64,000 bases of DNA, taken from Amycolatopsis orientalis DSM 43388 (GTDB lineage: Bacteria; Actinomycetota; Actinomycetes; Mycobacteriales; Pseudonocardiaceae). A program made the position numbers and the translations under genes. The stretch lies in assembly GCF_000411975.1 (NCBI RefSeq), contig NZ_ASXG01000148.1, positions 90,698 through 154,697 of the forward strand, read 5' to 3'. The stretch's first letter is position 1. Each line of letters starts with the position of its first letter. A model generated the notes under the pieces. It saw only the letters and a program-made list of their open reading frames with translations, searched no databases and had not been told where the DNA came from. Below, piece after piece: positions 15,579 through 24,598 of the stretch.

Positions 15579-18364
15579 CCTTCCGCCTCCCCAGTGGCGG
15601 CCACGTCGACCGCGACACCCTGCTCCAGTTCACCTTCGACGGCCAGCTGTTCACCGGGCACCCCGGCGACACGCTCGCGTCCGCCCTGCTGGCCCACGGC
15701 GTGCACCAGGTCGCCCGGAGCGTCAAGCTCGGCCGCCCGCGCGGCATCATGGCGGCCGGCGTCGAAGAGCCGAACGCGGTGGTGCAGCTGGAAAAGCCGT
15801 TCCCCGAGCCGATGCAGACCGCCACCACCGTCGAGCTGTACGACGGCCTGGTCGCGCGCAGCCTGTCCGGCCAGGGCCGATTGGCGACCGAACCGGACCC
15901 GGCCCGGTACGACGCGAAGCACCTGCACTGCGACGTGCTGGTGGTCGGCGCGGGTCCGGCCGGTCTGGTCGCCGCCCGGACCGCGGCCCGCGCGGGCGCC
16001 CGGGTGGTGCTGGTGGACGACCAGCCCGAGCCCGGCGGTTCGCTGCTCGGCTCGAACGAGTACGTCGACCTCAAGCCCGCCGTCGAATGGGCGCGCGCGA
16101 TCGCCGACGAAGTCCGCGCGACCCCGGACGTGCACGTGCTAGACCGGACCACCGCGTTCGGCGCCTACGACGACGGGTTCGTTCTGGCCTTGCAGCACCG
16201 CACGTCCGGTGCGGCCCGGCAGCGTGTGTGGCGGATCCGCGCGCGGCAGACCGTCCTCGCGACCGGTGCGCACGAACGCCCGATCGTGTTCCCGGACAAC
16301 GACCGCCCCGGCATTCTCCTGGCCGGTGCCGCGCGGACGTACTTGCACCGGTACGGAGTCCTGCCCGGCCGCCGAGCCGTGGTGTTCACGATGGACGATT
16401 CCGCCTACGCCACGGCGGTCGACCTCGCCGACGCCGGTGTGGAGATCCCGCTGGTGGTCGACGTCCGCCCGGCCGCCCCGGAAAACTGGGCCGCGGCTTG
16501 TGCGGAGCGGGGCATCGAAGTCCGCACCGGGGCCGCGGTGACCGCGACCGAAGGTGCCGAGCGCATCACCGGCGTGCGCGTCGCCGGGGAACTGATCCCG
16601 TGCGACACGCTGCTGGTCTCGGGCGGCTGGACTCCGGCGGTCCACCTGTTCAGCCAGCAGCGCGGTGCCCTGCGCTACGAGCCCGCGCTCGGTGCGTACC
16701 TGCCGGACGGCGACCTCCCGGCCGCCCGGGTGGCCGGCAGCGCGAACGGGACCCTGGACTTCGCCGGGTGCGTGCGAGAAGGCCGCGCCGCGGCGGGCAA
16801 AGCCCTTGCCGGAGCCGGCATCGAGGCGCCGGCGGAACTCCCGCTGCCGGTCTCCGACGCGCCGCCGCGCGAGCTGGCCCCCGCCGTCGAATGGCAGATC
16901 CCCGGAACCGGGTCCGAAGCGGACACCCGGTTCGTGGACCTCCAGCGCGACGCCACCGTCTCCGACGTCCTCCGGGCGACCGGCGCGGGCCTCGCCTCGC
17001 TGGAGCACGTCAAGCGCTACACCACCATCGGCACCGCGCACGACCAGGGCAAAACCTCGGGCATGCTCGCCGCCGGGATCACCGCCGAAGCCCTCGGCGT
17101 CGACCTGGCGGACCGCCGCCCGACCACCTACCGCCCGCCGTACACGCCGGTTGCCTTCGCCGCGCTCGCTGGGCGCAACCGCGGCGAACTGCACGACCCG
17201 ATCCGCGTCACCGCACTGCATTCCTGGCACGTCGAGCACGGCGCGGAGTTCGAGAACGTCGGCCAGTGGAAGCGCCCGTGGTACTACCCGCAGCCGGGGG
17301 AGGACCTGCCCGCGGCGGTCCGGCGGGAGTGCGTCGCCGCCCGCACCGACGTGGCCATGATGGACGGTTCCACCCTGGGCAAGATCGACGTCCAGGGCCC
17401 GGACGCCGCCGAGTTCCTGGATCTGCTCTACACCAACATGATGAGCACGCTCAAAGTCGGCCGGATCCGGTACGGCGTGATGTGCGGGGTCGACGGGATG
17501 GTGATCGACGACGGCACCGTCATCCGCGTGGCCGAGGACCGCTTCCTGGTCACCACGACCACCGGCAACGCCGCGATGGTGCTCGACTGGATGGAGGAGT
17601 GGCTGCAGACCGAGTGGCCGCACCTGCGCGTGTTCGCCACCTCGGTCACCGAGCACTGGGCCACCGTCGCCCTCGTCGGCCCCCGTTCGCGCGAGGTGCT
17701 GGCCGGTCTCGCGCCCGAGCTCGACGTCAGCAACGACGCGTTCGGGTTCATGGCCTGGCGCGACGCCGAGGTCGCCGGGATCGCCGCGCGGGTGTGCCGG
17801 ATCAGCTTCTCCGGCGAGCTGGCGTACGAGATCAACGTCCCGTCCTGGTACGGCCTGGCACTCTGGGAAGCCTTGGCCGCGCAGGGCATCACCCCGTACG
17901 GCACCGAGACCATGCACGTTCTGCGCGCGGAGAAGGGCTACCCGATCATCGGCCAGGACACCGACGGCACGGTCACCCCGCACGACCTCGGCATGAGCTG
18001 GGCGGTGTCCAAGAAGAAGGCAGACTTCCTCGGCAAACGGTCCTTCTCCCGATCGGAGAACCTGCGCCCGGACCGCAAGCAGTTCGTCGGCTTGCTGCCG
18101 GTCGATCCGACCGTGCTGCTGCCGGAGGGCGCGCAGATCATCGAAACCGCGCACGTGCCGAAGCCGCCGGTCCGCATGCTCGGCCACGTCACCTCCAGTT
18201 ACCCGAGCGCCGCGCTGGACCGCACGTTCGCGCTCGCCCTCGTCCGCTCCGGCCGGGAACGGATCGGGGAGACGCTGCATGTCGCGGACGGCGACCAGGT
18301 GGTGCCGGTGACGGTGACCGAATCCGTGCTCTACGACAAGGAGGGGACCCGACGTGACGGCTAA
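15575..18364 (+). CDS. soxA: Sarcosine oxidase alpha subunit
   Basis: A 929-residue subunit. An N-terminal ferredoxin-fold domain (FTFDGQLFTGHPGDTLASAL) is followed by an FAD/NAD-binding domain (DVLVVGAGPAGLVAARTAA at about residue 120). The C-terminal half is a GcvT-like tetrahydrofolate-binding domain that carries sequences such as MMDGSTLGKIDVQGPDAAEF and ends near residue 925. The domain order matches heterotetrameric sarcosine oxidases, in which a channel links the oxidation site to the folate site. The frame is open upstream of 15575, but that part overlaps soxD; the ATGA junction fixes the start. Confidence 0.96.
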   Translation: MTFRLPSGGHVDRDTLLQFTFDGQLFTGHPGDTLASALLAHGVHQVARSVKLGRPRGIMAAGVEEPNAVVQLEKPFPEPMQTATTVELYDGLVARSLSGQGRLATEPDPARYDAKHLHCDVLVVGAGPAGLVAARTAARAGARVVLVDDQPEPGGSLLGSNEYVDLKPAVEWARAIADEVRATPDVHVLDRTTAFGAYDDGFVLALQHRTSGAARQRVWRIRARQTVLATGAHERPIVFPDNDRPGILLAGAARTYLHRYGVLPGRRAVVFTMDDSAYATAVDLADAGVEIPLVVDVRPAAPENWAAACAERGIEVRTGAAVTATEGAERITGVRVAGELIPCDTLLVSGGWTPAVHLFSQQRGALRYEPALGAYLPDGDLPAARVAGSANGTLDFAGCVREGRAAAGKALAGAGIEAPAELPLPVSDAPPRELAPAVEWQIPGTGSEADTRFVDLQRDATVSDVLRATGAGLASLEHVKRYTTIGTAHDQGKTSGMLAAGITAEALGVDLADRRPTTYRPPYTPVAFAALAGRNRGELHDPIRVTALHSWHVEHGAEFENVGQWKRPWYYPQPGEDLPAAVRRECVAARTDVAMMDGSTLGKIDVQGPDAAEFLDLLYTNMMSTLKVGRIRYGVMCGVDGMVIDDGTVIRVAEDRFLVTTTTGNAAMVLDWMEEWLQTEWPHLRVFATSVTEHWATVALVGPRSREVLAGLAPELDVSNDAFGFMAWRDAEVAGIAARVCRISFSGELAYEINVPSWYGLALWEALAAQGITPYGTETMHVLRAEKGYPIIGQDTDGTVTPHDLGMSWAVSKKKADFLGKRSFSRSENLRPDRKQFVGLLPVDPTVLLPEGAQIIETAHVPKPPVRMLGHVTSSYPSAALDRTFALALVRSGRERIGETLHVADGDQVVPVTVTESVLYDKEGTRRDG

Positions 18365-18905
18365 GATCCTGTCGCCGCTCGCGGAGCATGCGGGCCTGCT
18401 CGCTGGCTGCGCGCCCGCAGTGCTCGCCGAAGAACGCCCGTTCGTTTCGCAGCTCAACGTCCGCATCCGCGAGGGCCACGACGCCGCCGCCGCGGTGCTC
18501 GGCACCGCGCTGCCGGACGTCTGCCGGTTCACCAGCGGCATCGGCGACGTCCTGTGGCTCGGCCCGGACGAGTACCTCGTGCTTGGCGCGCCCGATGGCA
18601 CCGAAGCCGCGCTGCGGGAAGCCATCACGGTCGGCGCGGTGACCGACGTGTCCGCTCAGCGCACCACGGTGCAGCTGGCCGGACCGGCGGCCCGCGACGT
18701 CCTCGCACACGGCTGCGCGATCGACCTCCATCCGAAGGCCGCGCCGCCGGGCACCTGCGTCCAGACTTTGTATGCGCGCACCGGAATCGTCCTGCTGGTA
18801 CGGGAAGCGAGCGAGTTCACCGTGCTCGTCCGCCAGTCGTTCGCCCCCTATTTCGCCGCCTGGCTCGCCGACGCGGCGCTGGAATACCGAGAGGAGGAGT
18901 CTTGA
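18354..18905 (+). CDS. soxG: Sarcosine oxidase gamma subunit
   Basis: A 183-residue SoxG protein. Characteristic segments are FVSQLNVRIREGHDAAAAV, VLWLGPDEYLVLG, DVSAQRTTVQLAGPAARDVL and an ending in AWLADAALEYREEES. SoxG is structural in the tetramer and resembles a GcvT fragment. Its GTG overlaps the end of soxA by 11 bp, and its TGA overlaps the TTG start of purU. Confidence 0.94.
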   Translation: MTAKILSPLAEHAGLLAGCAPAVLAEERPFVSQLNVRIREGHDAAAAVLGTALPDVCRFTSGIGDVLWLGPDEYLVLGAPDGTEAALREAITVGAVTDVSAQRTTVQLAGPAARDVLAHGCAIDLHPKAAPPGTCVQTLYARTGIVLLVREASEFTVLVRQSFAPYFAAWLADAALEYREEES

Positions 18906-19747
18906 CCCAGTTCACCTTGACCCTGCACTGCCCCGAGCGCTCCGGGATCGTGCACGCGGTGACGACATTCCTCGTCAGCAACGGCTGCGACATCGTCGAG
19001 CACCAGCAGTTCGACGACGACGTGCACGGGGAACTGTTCCTGCGCACCGAATTCACCTGCGCCGGACCGGCCACAGTGGACGATCTCACCCGCGAGTTCG
19101 ACCTCGTCGCGCGGGACTACGCCATGCGGTACCGGTTCTCCGACCGCACTCCGGACCGGCTGCTGGTGATGGTCTCCAAGGCCGGGCACTGCCTCAACGA
19201 CCTCCTCTTCCGCTGGCGCGCGGGTGCGCTCGGCGCGGAAATCGCGCTCGTCGCGTCCAACCACGAGGACCTGCGCCCGATGGCCGAAGCCGCCGGGCTG
19301 CCGTTCGTGCACATCCCGGTCACGCCGGAGACCAAGCCCGAAGCCGAACAGCGGCTGCTGGACCTGGTGGCCGAGCACGACATCGACCTCGTGGTGCTGG
19401 CGCGCTACATGCAGGTCCTCTCCGACGAGCTGTGCCAGAAGCTGCAGGGCCGCGCGATCAACATCCACCACTCGTTCCTGCCCGGGTTCAAGGGCGCGAA
19501 ACCGTACGCGCAGGCCTACGACCGAGGCGTGAAGTACGTCGGTGCGACCGCGCACTACGTGACTCCCGAACTCGACGAGGGCCCGATCATCGAACAAGAG
19601 GTGCAGCGGGTCGACCATTCGCACTCGCCGCGCGCGCTCGCGACCGTCGGCCGCGACGCCGAAGCCCTCGCGCTTTCCCGCGCGGTGCGCTGGCACTGCG
19701 AACGGCGCGTCCTCCTCAATGGCAACCGGACCGTCGTCTTCCGCTGA
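18902..19747 (+). CDS. purU: Formyltetrahydrofolate deformylase
   Basis: A 281-residue PurU. An ACT domain covers about residues 1-80 (CPERSGIVHAVTTFLVSNGC), followed by a formyltransferase-fold domain with ALGAEIALVASNHEDLR and the catalytic region AINIHHSFLPGFKGAKPY and LDEGPIIEQEV. It hydrolyses 10-formyl-THF to formate and THF. The start is TTG within a TTGA overlap with soxG, preceded by GAGGAGGAG. In this operon it would recycle folate loaded by the two demethylating oxidases. Confidence 0.95.
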   Translation: MTQFTLTLHCPERSGIVHAVTTFLVSNGCDIVEHQQFDDDVHGELFLRTEFTCAGPATVDDLTREFDLVARDYAMRYRFSDRTPDRLLVMVSKAGHCLNDLLFRWRAGALGAEIALVASNHEDLRPMAEAAGLPFVHIPVTPETKPEAEQRLLDLVAEHDIDLVVLARYMQVLSDELCQKLQGRAINIHHSFLPGFKGAKPYAQAYDRGVKYVGATAHYVTPELDEGPIIEQEVQRVDHSHSPRALATVGRDAEALALSRAVRWHCERRVLLNGNRTVVFR

Positions 19748-19766
19748 CCTATCCCAGGGAGTTCTC

Positions 19767-22190
19767 ATGACGCGTGTCGTGATCATCGGCGCCGGGATCG
19801 TGGGCGCGAACCTCGCCGACGAGCTGACCCTGCGCGGCTGGACCGACGTCACCGTGCTCGACCAGGGCCCGCTGCCGCTGACCGGCGGTTCGACGTCGCA
19901 CGCGCCGGGACTGGTGTTCCAGACCAACCCGTCGAAGGCGATGACCGAGTTCGCCGGCTACACCGTCGCGAAGCTGCTCGACCTGGGCTGTTTCCACCAG
20001 GTCGGCGGCATGGAGGTGGCCAGCACCGCGGCGCGATGGGAGGACCTGAAGCGCAAGCACGGCTGGGCGACGTCGTGGGGGGTCGGCGCGTACCTGATCG
20101 ACCCGGACGAATGCGTCCGCCGCTGGCCGTTGCTGGACGAGAAGCAGATCTTCGGCGCGCTGTACGTGCCGACCGACGGGCTCGCCGTCGCCTCTCGCGC
20201 GGTGGAGGAGCTGATCAAACGGGCTTCGTCGCGCGGCGCGCGGTTCGTCGGCTCGACCCGGGTGACCGGCATCGAGCAGGCGCACGGCCACGTCACCGGC
20301 GTCCGGACGGCGGACGAGGTGATTCCGGCCGACATCGTGGTGTCCTGCGCCGGTTTCTGGGGCCGGGAGATCGGCGAGATGGCCGGCCTGACCGTGCCGC
20401 TGCTTCCGCTGGCCCACCAGTACGCGAAGACCGGCCAGCTGCCCGAACTGGCCGGGGCCGACCCGGTGCGCCCGGCGCTGCCGATCCTGCGCCATCAGGA
20501 CCAGGACCTCTACTTCCGCCAGCACGGCGACCGGCTCGGCATCGGCTCGTACGCGCACCGCCCGATGCCGGTGGACACCTTCGCCGAACCCGGCGAAGTC
20601 ACCGCGTCCGCGATGCCGTCGATGCTGCCGTTCACCGAGGAGGATTTCGCGCCGTCGTGGGAGGAAAGCAAGCTCCTGCTGCCCGCGCTCGGCCAGACCA
20701 AGGCGGAGGAGGGGTTCAACGGCATCTTCTCCTTCACGCCGGACGGCGGCTCGCTCGTCGGCGAGTCCTCCGACGTGCGCGGATTCTGGATCGCCGAGGC
20801 CATCTGGGTGACGCATTCCGCGGGCATCGCGAAGGCCGTCGCGGAGTCCATTGTGGACGGCCGCGCCGAAACCGACCTGCACGAACTGGACGTGCACCGG
20901 TTCGAGGACGTCCAGCTCGCTCCGGACTACATCCGCGAAACCGCGCAGCAGAACTTCGTGGAGATCTACGACGTGCTGCACCCGCTGCAGCCCCGGCTTT
21001 CGCCGCGCGACCTGCGGGTCAGCCCGTTCCACGCCCGGCAGCGGGAACTGGGCGCGGTGTTCCTGGAAGCCGGCGGCTGGGAGCGGCCGCACTGGTTCGA
21101 GGCCAACGCGTCCCTGCTGAAGGACCTGCCGCACGACTTCCTCCCGCCCGCGCGCGACGCCTGGGCCGGGCAGTTCCATTCGCCGATCGTGGCGGCCGAG
21201 GCCTGGCACACCCGAAACCGCGTGGCGATGTACGACATGACGCCGCTCAAGCGGGTCGAGGTCAGCGGCCCGGGTTCGCTCGAATTCCTGCAGGGGCTGA
21301 CGACGAACCAGCTGGCGAAGTCGGTCGGCTCGGTGACGTACACGCTGATGCTCGACGACGCGGGCGGCGTCCGCAGCGACATCACGGTGGCGCGGCTGGA
21401 ACCGGAGCTGTTCCAGGTCGGCATCAACGGCAACATCGATTTCGCGTATCTGCGCAGCCGCGCTCCGGAAGGCGTCCGCGTCGTCGACACCACCGGCGGC
21501 ACCTGCTGCATCGGCGTCTGGGGCCCCCTCGCCCGGGACCTGGTGCAACCGCTGTCGGGCGACGACCTTTCGCACACCGGGCTCAAGTACTTCCGCGGCC
21601 GCCGGGCCCGGATCGGCGGGGTGCCGGTGACGATCCTGCGACTGTCCTATGTGGGCGAGCTGGGCTGGGAGATCTACACTTCCGCGGACAACGGCCAGCG
21701 CCTGTGGGACGTGCTGTGGCGAGCCGGCCAGCCGCTCGGCGTGATCGCGGCCGGGCGCGGCGCGTTCAACAGCCTCCGGCTGGAGAAGGGCTACCGGCTG
21801 TGGGGCGCCGACATGACCACCGAGCACGATCCGTACGAGGCCGGGGTCGGGTTCGCGGTGCGCCCGGCGAAGGGCGAGTTCGTGGGCCGGGCGGCCATCG
21901 ACGGCCGCAGCGAGGAGACCTCGGCGCGGCGGCTGCGCTGCCTCACCGTGGACGACGGCCGGACCGTCGTGCTCGGCAAGGAACCGGTGTTCGTCGACGG
22001 CGCCCCGGCGGGTTACGTCACGAGCGCGGCTTACGGCTACACCGTGGGTCGTCCCATCGCCTACGCCTGGCTGCCGGGCGCGGTCGAGATCGGCGACCAG
22101 GTGGAGATCGAGTACTTCGGACGGCGAGTCGCCGCGACAGTGGCCGCGGAACCGCTGGTCGACCCCGGGATGGAGCGCATCCGGCGCTGA
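19767..22190 (+). CDS. Dimethylglycine oxidase/dehydrogenase-type FAD-GcvT protein
   Basis: An 807-residue fusion. Residues 1-370 are a DAO-type FAD domain (VVIIGAGIVGANLADELTLR; GGSTSHAPGLVFQTNP, whose His matches the residue covalently linked to FAD in dimethylglycine oxidase). A linker (FAO_M) and a GcvT domain with its C-terminal barrel follow from about residue 425 (MYDMTPLKRVEVSGPGSLEF). It oxidises N-methylated glycine and transfers the C1 unit to THF. In this setting the substrate should be dimethylglycine, giving sarcosine for SoxABDG. The ATG at 19767 is 19 bp after purU. Confidence 0.93.
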   Translation: MTRVVIIGAGIVGANLADELTLRGWTDVTVLDQGPLPLTGGSTSHAPGLVFQTNPSKAMTEFAGYTVAKLLDLGCFHQVGGMEVASTAARWEDLKRKHGWATSWGVGAYLIDPDECVRRWPLLDEKQIFGALYVPTDGLAVASRAVEELIKRASSRGARFVGSTRVTGIEQAHGHVTGVRTADEVIPADIVVSCAGFWGREIGEMAGLTVPLLPLAHQYAKTGQLPELAGADPVRPALPILRHQDQDLYFRQHGDRLGIGSYAHRPMPVDTFAEPGEVTASAMPSMLPFTEEDFAPSWEESKLLLPALGQTKAEEGFNGIFSFTPDGGSLVGESSDVRGFWIAEAIWVTHSAGIAKAVAESIVDGRAETDLHELDVHRFEDVQLAPDYIRETAQQNFVEIYDVLHPLQPRLSPRDLRVSPFHARQRELGAVFLEAGGWERPHWFEANASLLKDLPHDFLPPARDAWAGQFHSPIVAAEAWHTRNRVAMYDMTPLKRVEVSGPGSLEFLQGLTTNQLAKSVGSVTYTLMLDDAGGVRSDITVARLEPELFQVGINGNIDFAYLRSRAPEGVRVVDTTGGTCCIGVWGPLARDLVQPLSGDDLSHTGLKYFRGRRARIGGVPVTILRLSYVGELGWEIYTSADNGQRLWDVLWRAGQPLGVIAAGRGAFNSLRLEKGYRLWGADMTTEHDPYEAGVGFAVRPAKGEFVGRAAIDGRSEETSARRLRCLTVDDGRTVVLGKEPVFVDGAPAGYVTSAAYGYTVGRPIAYAWLPGAVEIGDQVEIEYFGRRVAATVAAEPLVDPGMERIRR

Positions 22191-22204
22191 GAAGGAGAAC
22201 CGTC

Positions 22205-22675
22205 GTGCGGGACCAGATCGTGAGCGACTTCCTGAACACCCTCGCGCGGCCCGCGGTCCCGGCTCCGGCCGGGGCCACGGTCGCGGCTCTCGCCCTTGCC
22301 CAAGCCGCGGCGCTGCTGAGCCGGGCGGCCGGCGGCGACGCCGAAGCGGACCGCCTGACGCGGCAGGCGTTGCGGCTGGCGGAGATCGACGCGCATGCCG
22401 TCACGCACGACGTGCCCGACCGCGCCCAGCCCGCCGCGGACGTGGTCGCCGCGGCGGGGGAGGTGGTCCGGGTGGCCGAACGCTTGCTGTCCACTGTGGA
22501 CTCCGCGGCGCTGGCGGACGTCTGCGCGGCGGCGGAAATGGCGGGTTCCTCGGCGCGGACGGCCGGCCTCGCGGTCGAAGCGCGAAACGGATTCGCGGCG
22601 GACGCGGACGCGGTCTCCGAACGGGCGGCCCGGGTGACCGCGACGGTCCGTTCGGGCGTGCGCAGCGGGGGGTGA
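22205..22675 (+). CDS. Cyclodeaminase/cyclohydrolase family protein (FTCD_C-like)
   Basis: A 156-residue all-helical protein resembling the C-terminal domain of formiminotransferase-cyclodeaminase: an N-terminal SDFLNTLARPAVPAPAGATV (the conserved P-x-PGGGS-like turn, here PAPAGATVAAL), then VPDRAQPAADVVAAAGEVVRV. Family members act as methenyl-THF cyclohydrolase or cyclodeaminase. It would help convert methylene/methenyl-THF to 10-formyl-THF, the PurU substrate. AAGGAG lies eight bases before the GTG. It is somewhat shorter than the usual 190-210 residues. Confidence 0.85.
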   Translation: MRDQIVSDFLNTLARPAVPAPAGATVAALALAQAAALLSRAAGGDAEADRLTRQALRLAEIDAHAVTHDVPDRAQPAADVVAAAGEVVRVAERLLSTVDSAALADVCAAAEMAGSSARTAGLAVEARNGFAADADAVSERAARVTATVRSGVRSGG

Positions 22676-22759
22676 ACGCGGCGGCGACCAGGGAGTGGCA
22701 AGATCTGCGGTGTTCGCCAGGAGACCCGTCCCCGAGAACACCGCAGTGAGGATCGCCGC

Positions 22760-23548
22760 ATGGCTGTGCCGCCCCTGCTCACGCTGAACAACTCGGTCAC
22801 CATCCCGCAGCTCGGACTCGGCCTGTACCAGGTCCGGCCCGACCAGGTCGCGAAGGTCGTCGCGACCGCGTTCGAGGCGGGGTACCGCAGCCTCGACACC
22901 GCCGCCATGTACGGCAACGAGGCCGAGGTCGGCGCGGCGGTGCGGGAGTCCGGACTGCCGCGCGAGGACGTCTTCGTCACCACGAAGGTGTGGAACACCG
23001 ACCACGGCTACGACAACACCCTGCGCGCGTTCGACCGCAGCGCCGAAGCGCTCGGCCTCGGCCCGGTCGACCTGTACCTGATCCATTGGCCGAAACCGGA
23101 GCTGGACCGCTACGTGGAGACCTGGCGGGCGCTCGAACGGCTGCTGAACGAGGGCCGCGTGCGGGCGATCGGCGTGTCCAACTTCGGCATCGACCACCTG
23201 CGCCGCCTGCTCGACGAGACCGACATCGTCCCGGTGGTCAACCAGGTGGAACTGCATCCGTGGCAGCAGCAGGCCCCGCTGCGCGCGTTCCACGCCGAGC
23301 ACGGCATCGCGACCGAGGCGTGGAGCCCGCTGGCCCGCGGCAGGCACCTCAACGACCGGGTCGTCACGTCGCTGGCCGCGAAGTACGGGAAAACGCCCGC
23401 TCAGCTGGTCCTGCGCTGGCACCTGCAGCTGGGGATCATCGCGATCCCGAAATCGGCCACGCCGTCGCGGATCCGGGAGAACGCGGACGTGTTCGACTTC
23501 GAACTCGCCGAGGACGACCTGCTGGCGCTGGCCGAACTCGACTCGTGA
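22760..23548 (+). CDS. Aldo/keto reductase, 2,5-diketogluconate reductase-like
   Basis: A 262-residue AKR of the (beta/alpha)8 type. The catalytic tetrad is readable: Asp and Tyr in YRSLDTAAMYGNEAEVG, Lys in EDVFVTTKVWN and His in DLYLIHWPKP. NADPH contacts are in IAIPKSATPSRIRENADVF. Substrates are aldehydes and ketones; this subfamily includes DkgA and prostaglandin F synthase-like enzymes. The stop codon lies inside the left arm of a 44-bp repeat. The gene is separate from the preceding operon (84 bp gap). Confidence 0.94.
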   Translation: MAVPPLLTLNNSVTIPQLGLGLYQVRPDQVAKVVATAFEAGYRSLDTAAMYGNEAEVGAAVRESGLPREDVFVTTKVWNTDHGYDNTLRAFDRSAEALGLGPVDLYLIHWPKPELDRYVETWRALERLLNEGRVRAIGVSNFGIDHLRRLLDETDIVPVVNQVELHPWQQQAPLRAFHAEHGIATEAWSPLARGRHLNDRVVTSLAAKYGKTPAQLVLRWHLQLGIIAIPKSATPSRIRENADVFDFELAEDDLLALAELDS

Positions 23549-23684
23549 GTGTTGGCGCCGGTTCTAACCGGAATCGCCGCTCACGACACCCCAGCCGCTC
23601 CGGCCCGCGCTGACAGCGGCGCTGCGGCGGAGCTGTCAGCTCGTGAGTGTTAGTGCCGGTTAGAACCGGCGCCGCCGCTCACGA
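23543..23684. repeat. Duplicated 44-bp palindromic unit with a central hairpin
   Basis: Two copies of a 44-bp unit (23543-23586 and 23641-23684) begin TCGTGAGTGTT and end CGCTCACGA. Each has outer arms CGTGAG/CTCACG and an inner GCCGGTT-TAACCGG type palindrome. A third hairpin sits between them (TGACAGC, 23611-23617, and GCTGTCA, 23632-23638). The first unit contains the stop codon of the aldo/keto reductase gene, so the array can act as its terminator. The region is convergent with the next gene on the minus strand. Confidence 0.85.
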
Positions 23685-23822
23685 GGCGGTCCGCTCGGCC
23701 GAGGCGTGGTCAGGCAGCCTGCCCGGCCCGGCTAGCGCGGTCGCGGGCAGCCGCACTGCCTCGGATACGCGACACCGCCCCAGCCCGGGTGCGGGGCGGA
23801 GGCGGTGCCGGCGGGCCGGGGG

Positions 23823-24509
23823 TCAGGAAGCGCGGATGCCCGCCGCCGCGAAGTCGGCCAGCTGGGCCGGTTCCTTGAGGAACGCCCGGAAGCTCTGCGT
23901 GCCGCGCTGCTGGACCTCGTCGATCGACGTGCCGGACAGGCCGACGAACGGGTAGTCCGCGGGCGGCCCGGAGCCGATCGGCATCGCGGGGGAGCCGATG
24001 ACGTCCGGCTTGGCCTTCGACAGCTGCGTGATCCAGTACGACGATTCGGGGATCCAGCCGTCGGGCAGTCCGCCGATCGTGCTGAGGGCGGACTTGCCGG
24101 TGAGCGCGTTCAGCACGTCGGACGCGGGCTTGCTCTGCACGGCCACGTGCACGCAGCTGCCGTGCACTTGCGTCAGGTCCTGGTTCCACCGCGCCGCCGC
24201 GGCCTCGACCGGCTTGGCGATCTGCGGGGTCACCACGATCCGGACGTCGGTGCGGCCGCCGTTGCAGCTCGCGGCCTGCGCCTCGGCGCGGTTGTTGAGC
24301 ACGCTGTCGGCCCAGTTCCAGCCGACCACGCCGAGCGTGGCCAGCACCACGAGCCCGAGGGCCACGAGAGGCCACTTCGCGATCCGCCGGCGAGGCGCCT
24401 TCTTGGCGACGATCCGGTGCGACCCGGTCGTCTCGCTGCGGCCGGCGGGCCGCTTCGGCGGGTCGAGAGGGTGCGGCACCGGCTCCTCGGGCAGGCTGTG
24501 ACGCCCCAT
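23823..24509 (-). CDS. Membrane-anchored substrate-binding-like protein (short)
   Basis: A 228-residue protein starting MGRHSLPEEPVPHPLDPPK, with one membrane segment at about residues 48-66 (WPLVALGLVVLATLGVVGWN), then an extracellular part: VRIVVTPQIAKPVEAAAARW, CVHVAVQSKPASDVLNAL, WIPESSYWITQL and a final FRAFLKEPAQLADFAAAGIR. The MGRHS start and the SBP_bac_11-like strand order recall larger actinomycete proteins that pair a binding domain with a VWA domain. This copy stops after roughly the first lobe, so it may be a shortened paralogue. AAAGGA precedes the ATG. Confidence 0.72.
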   Translation of the reverse strand: MGRHSLPEEPVPHPLDPPKRPAGRSETTGSHRIVAKKAPRRRIAKWPLVALGLVVLATLGVVGWNWADSVLNNRAEAQAASCNGGRTDVRIVVTPQIAKPVEAAAARWNQDLTQVHGSCVHVAVQSKPASDVLNALTGKSALSTIGGLPDGWIPESSYWITQLSKAKPDVIGSPAMPIGSGPPADYPFVGLSGTSIDEVQQRGTQSFRAFLKEPAQLADFAAAGIRAS

Positions 24510-24598
24510 CGTTGTCCTTTCGTGACCTGCACAACACGCTCTGTCATGCAATCGAATCGTTATCACTCTATCAGGCCAGCGACCTGCAGTGAATACCG

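Noticed and set aside
16139..18628. Long antisense frame opposite soxA (829 codons)
   Set aside because: Shadow of the real gene; no motifs, no ribosome site, and soxA is certain.
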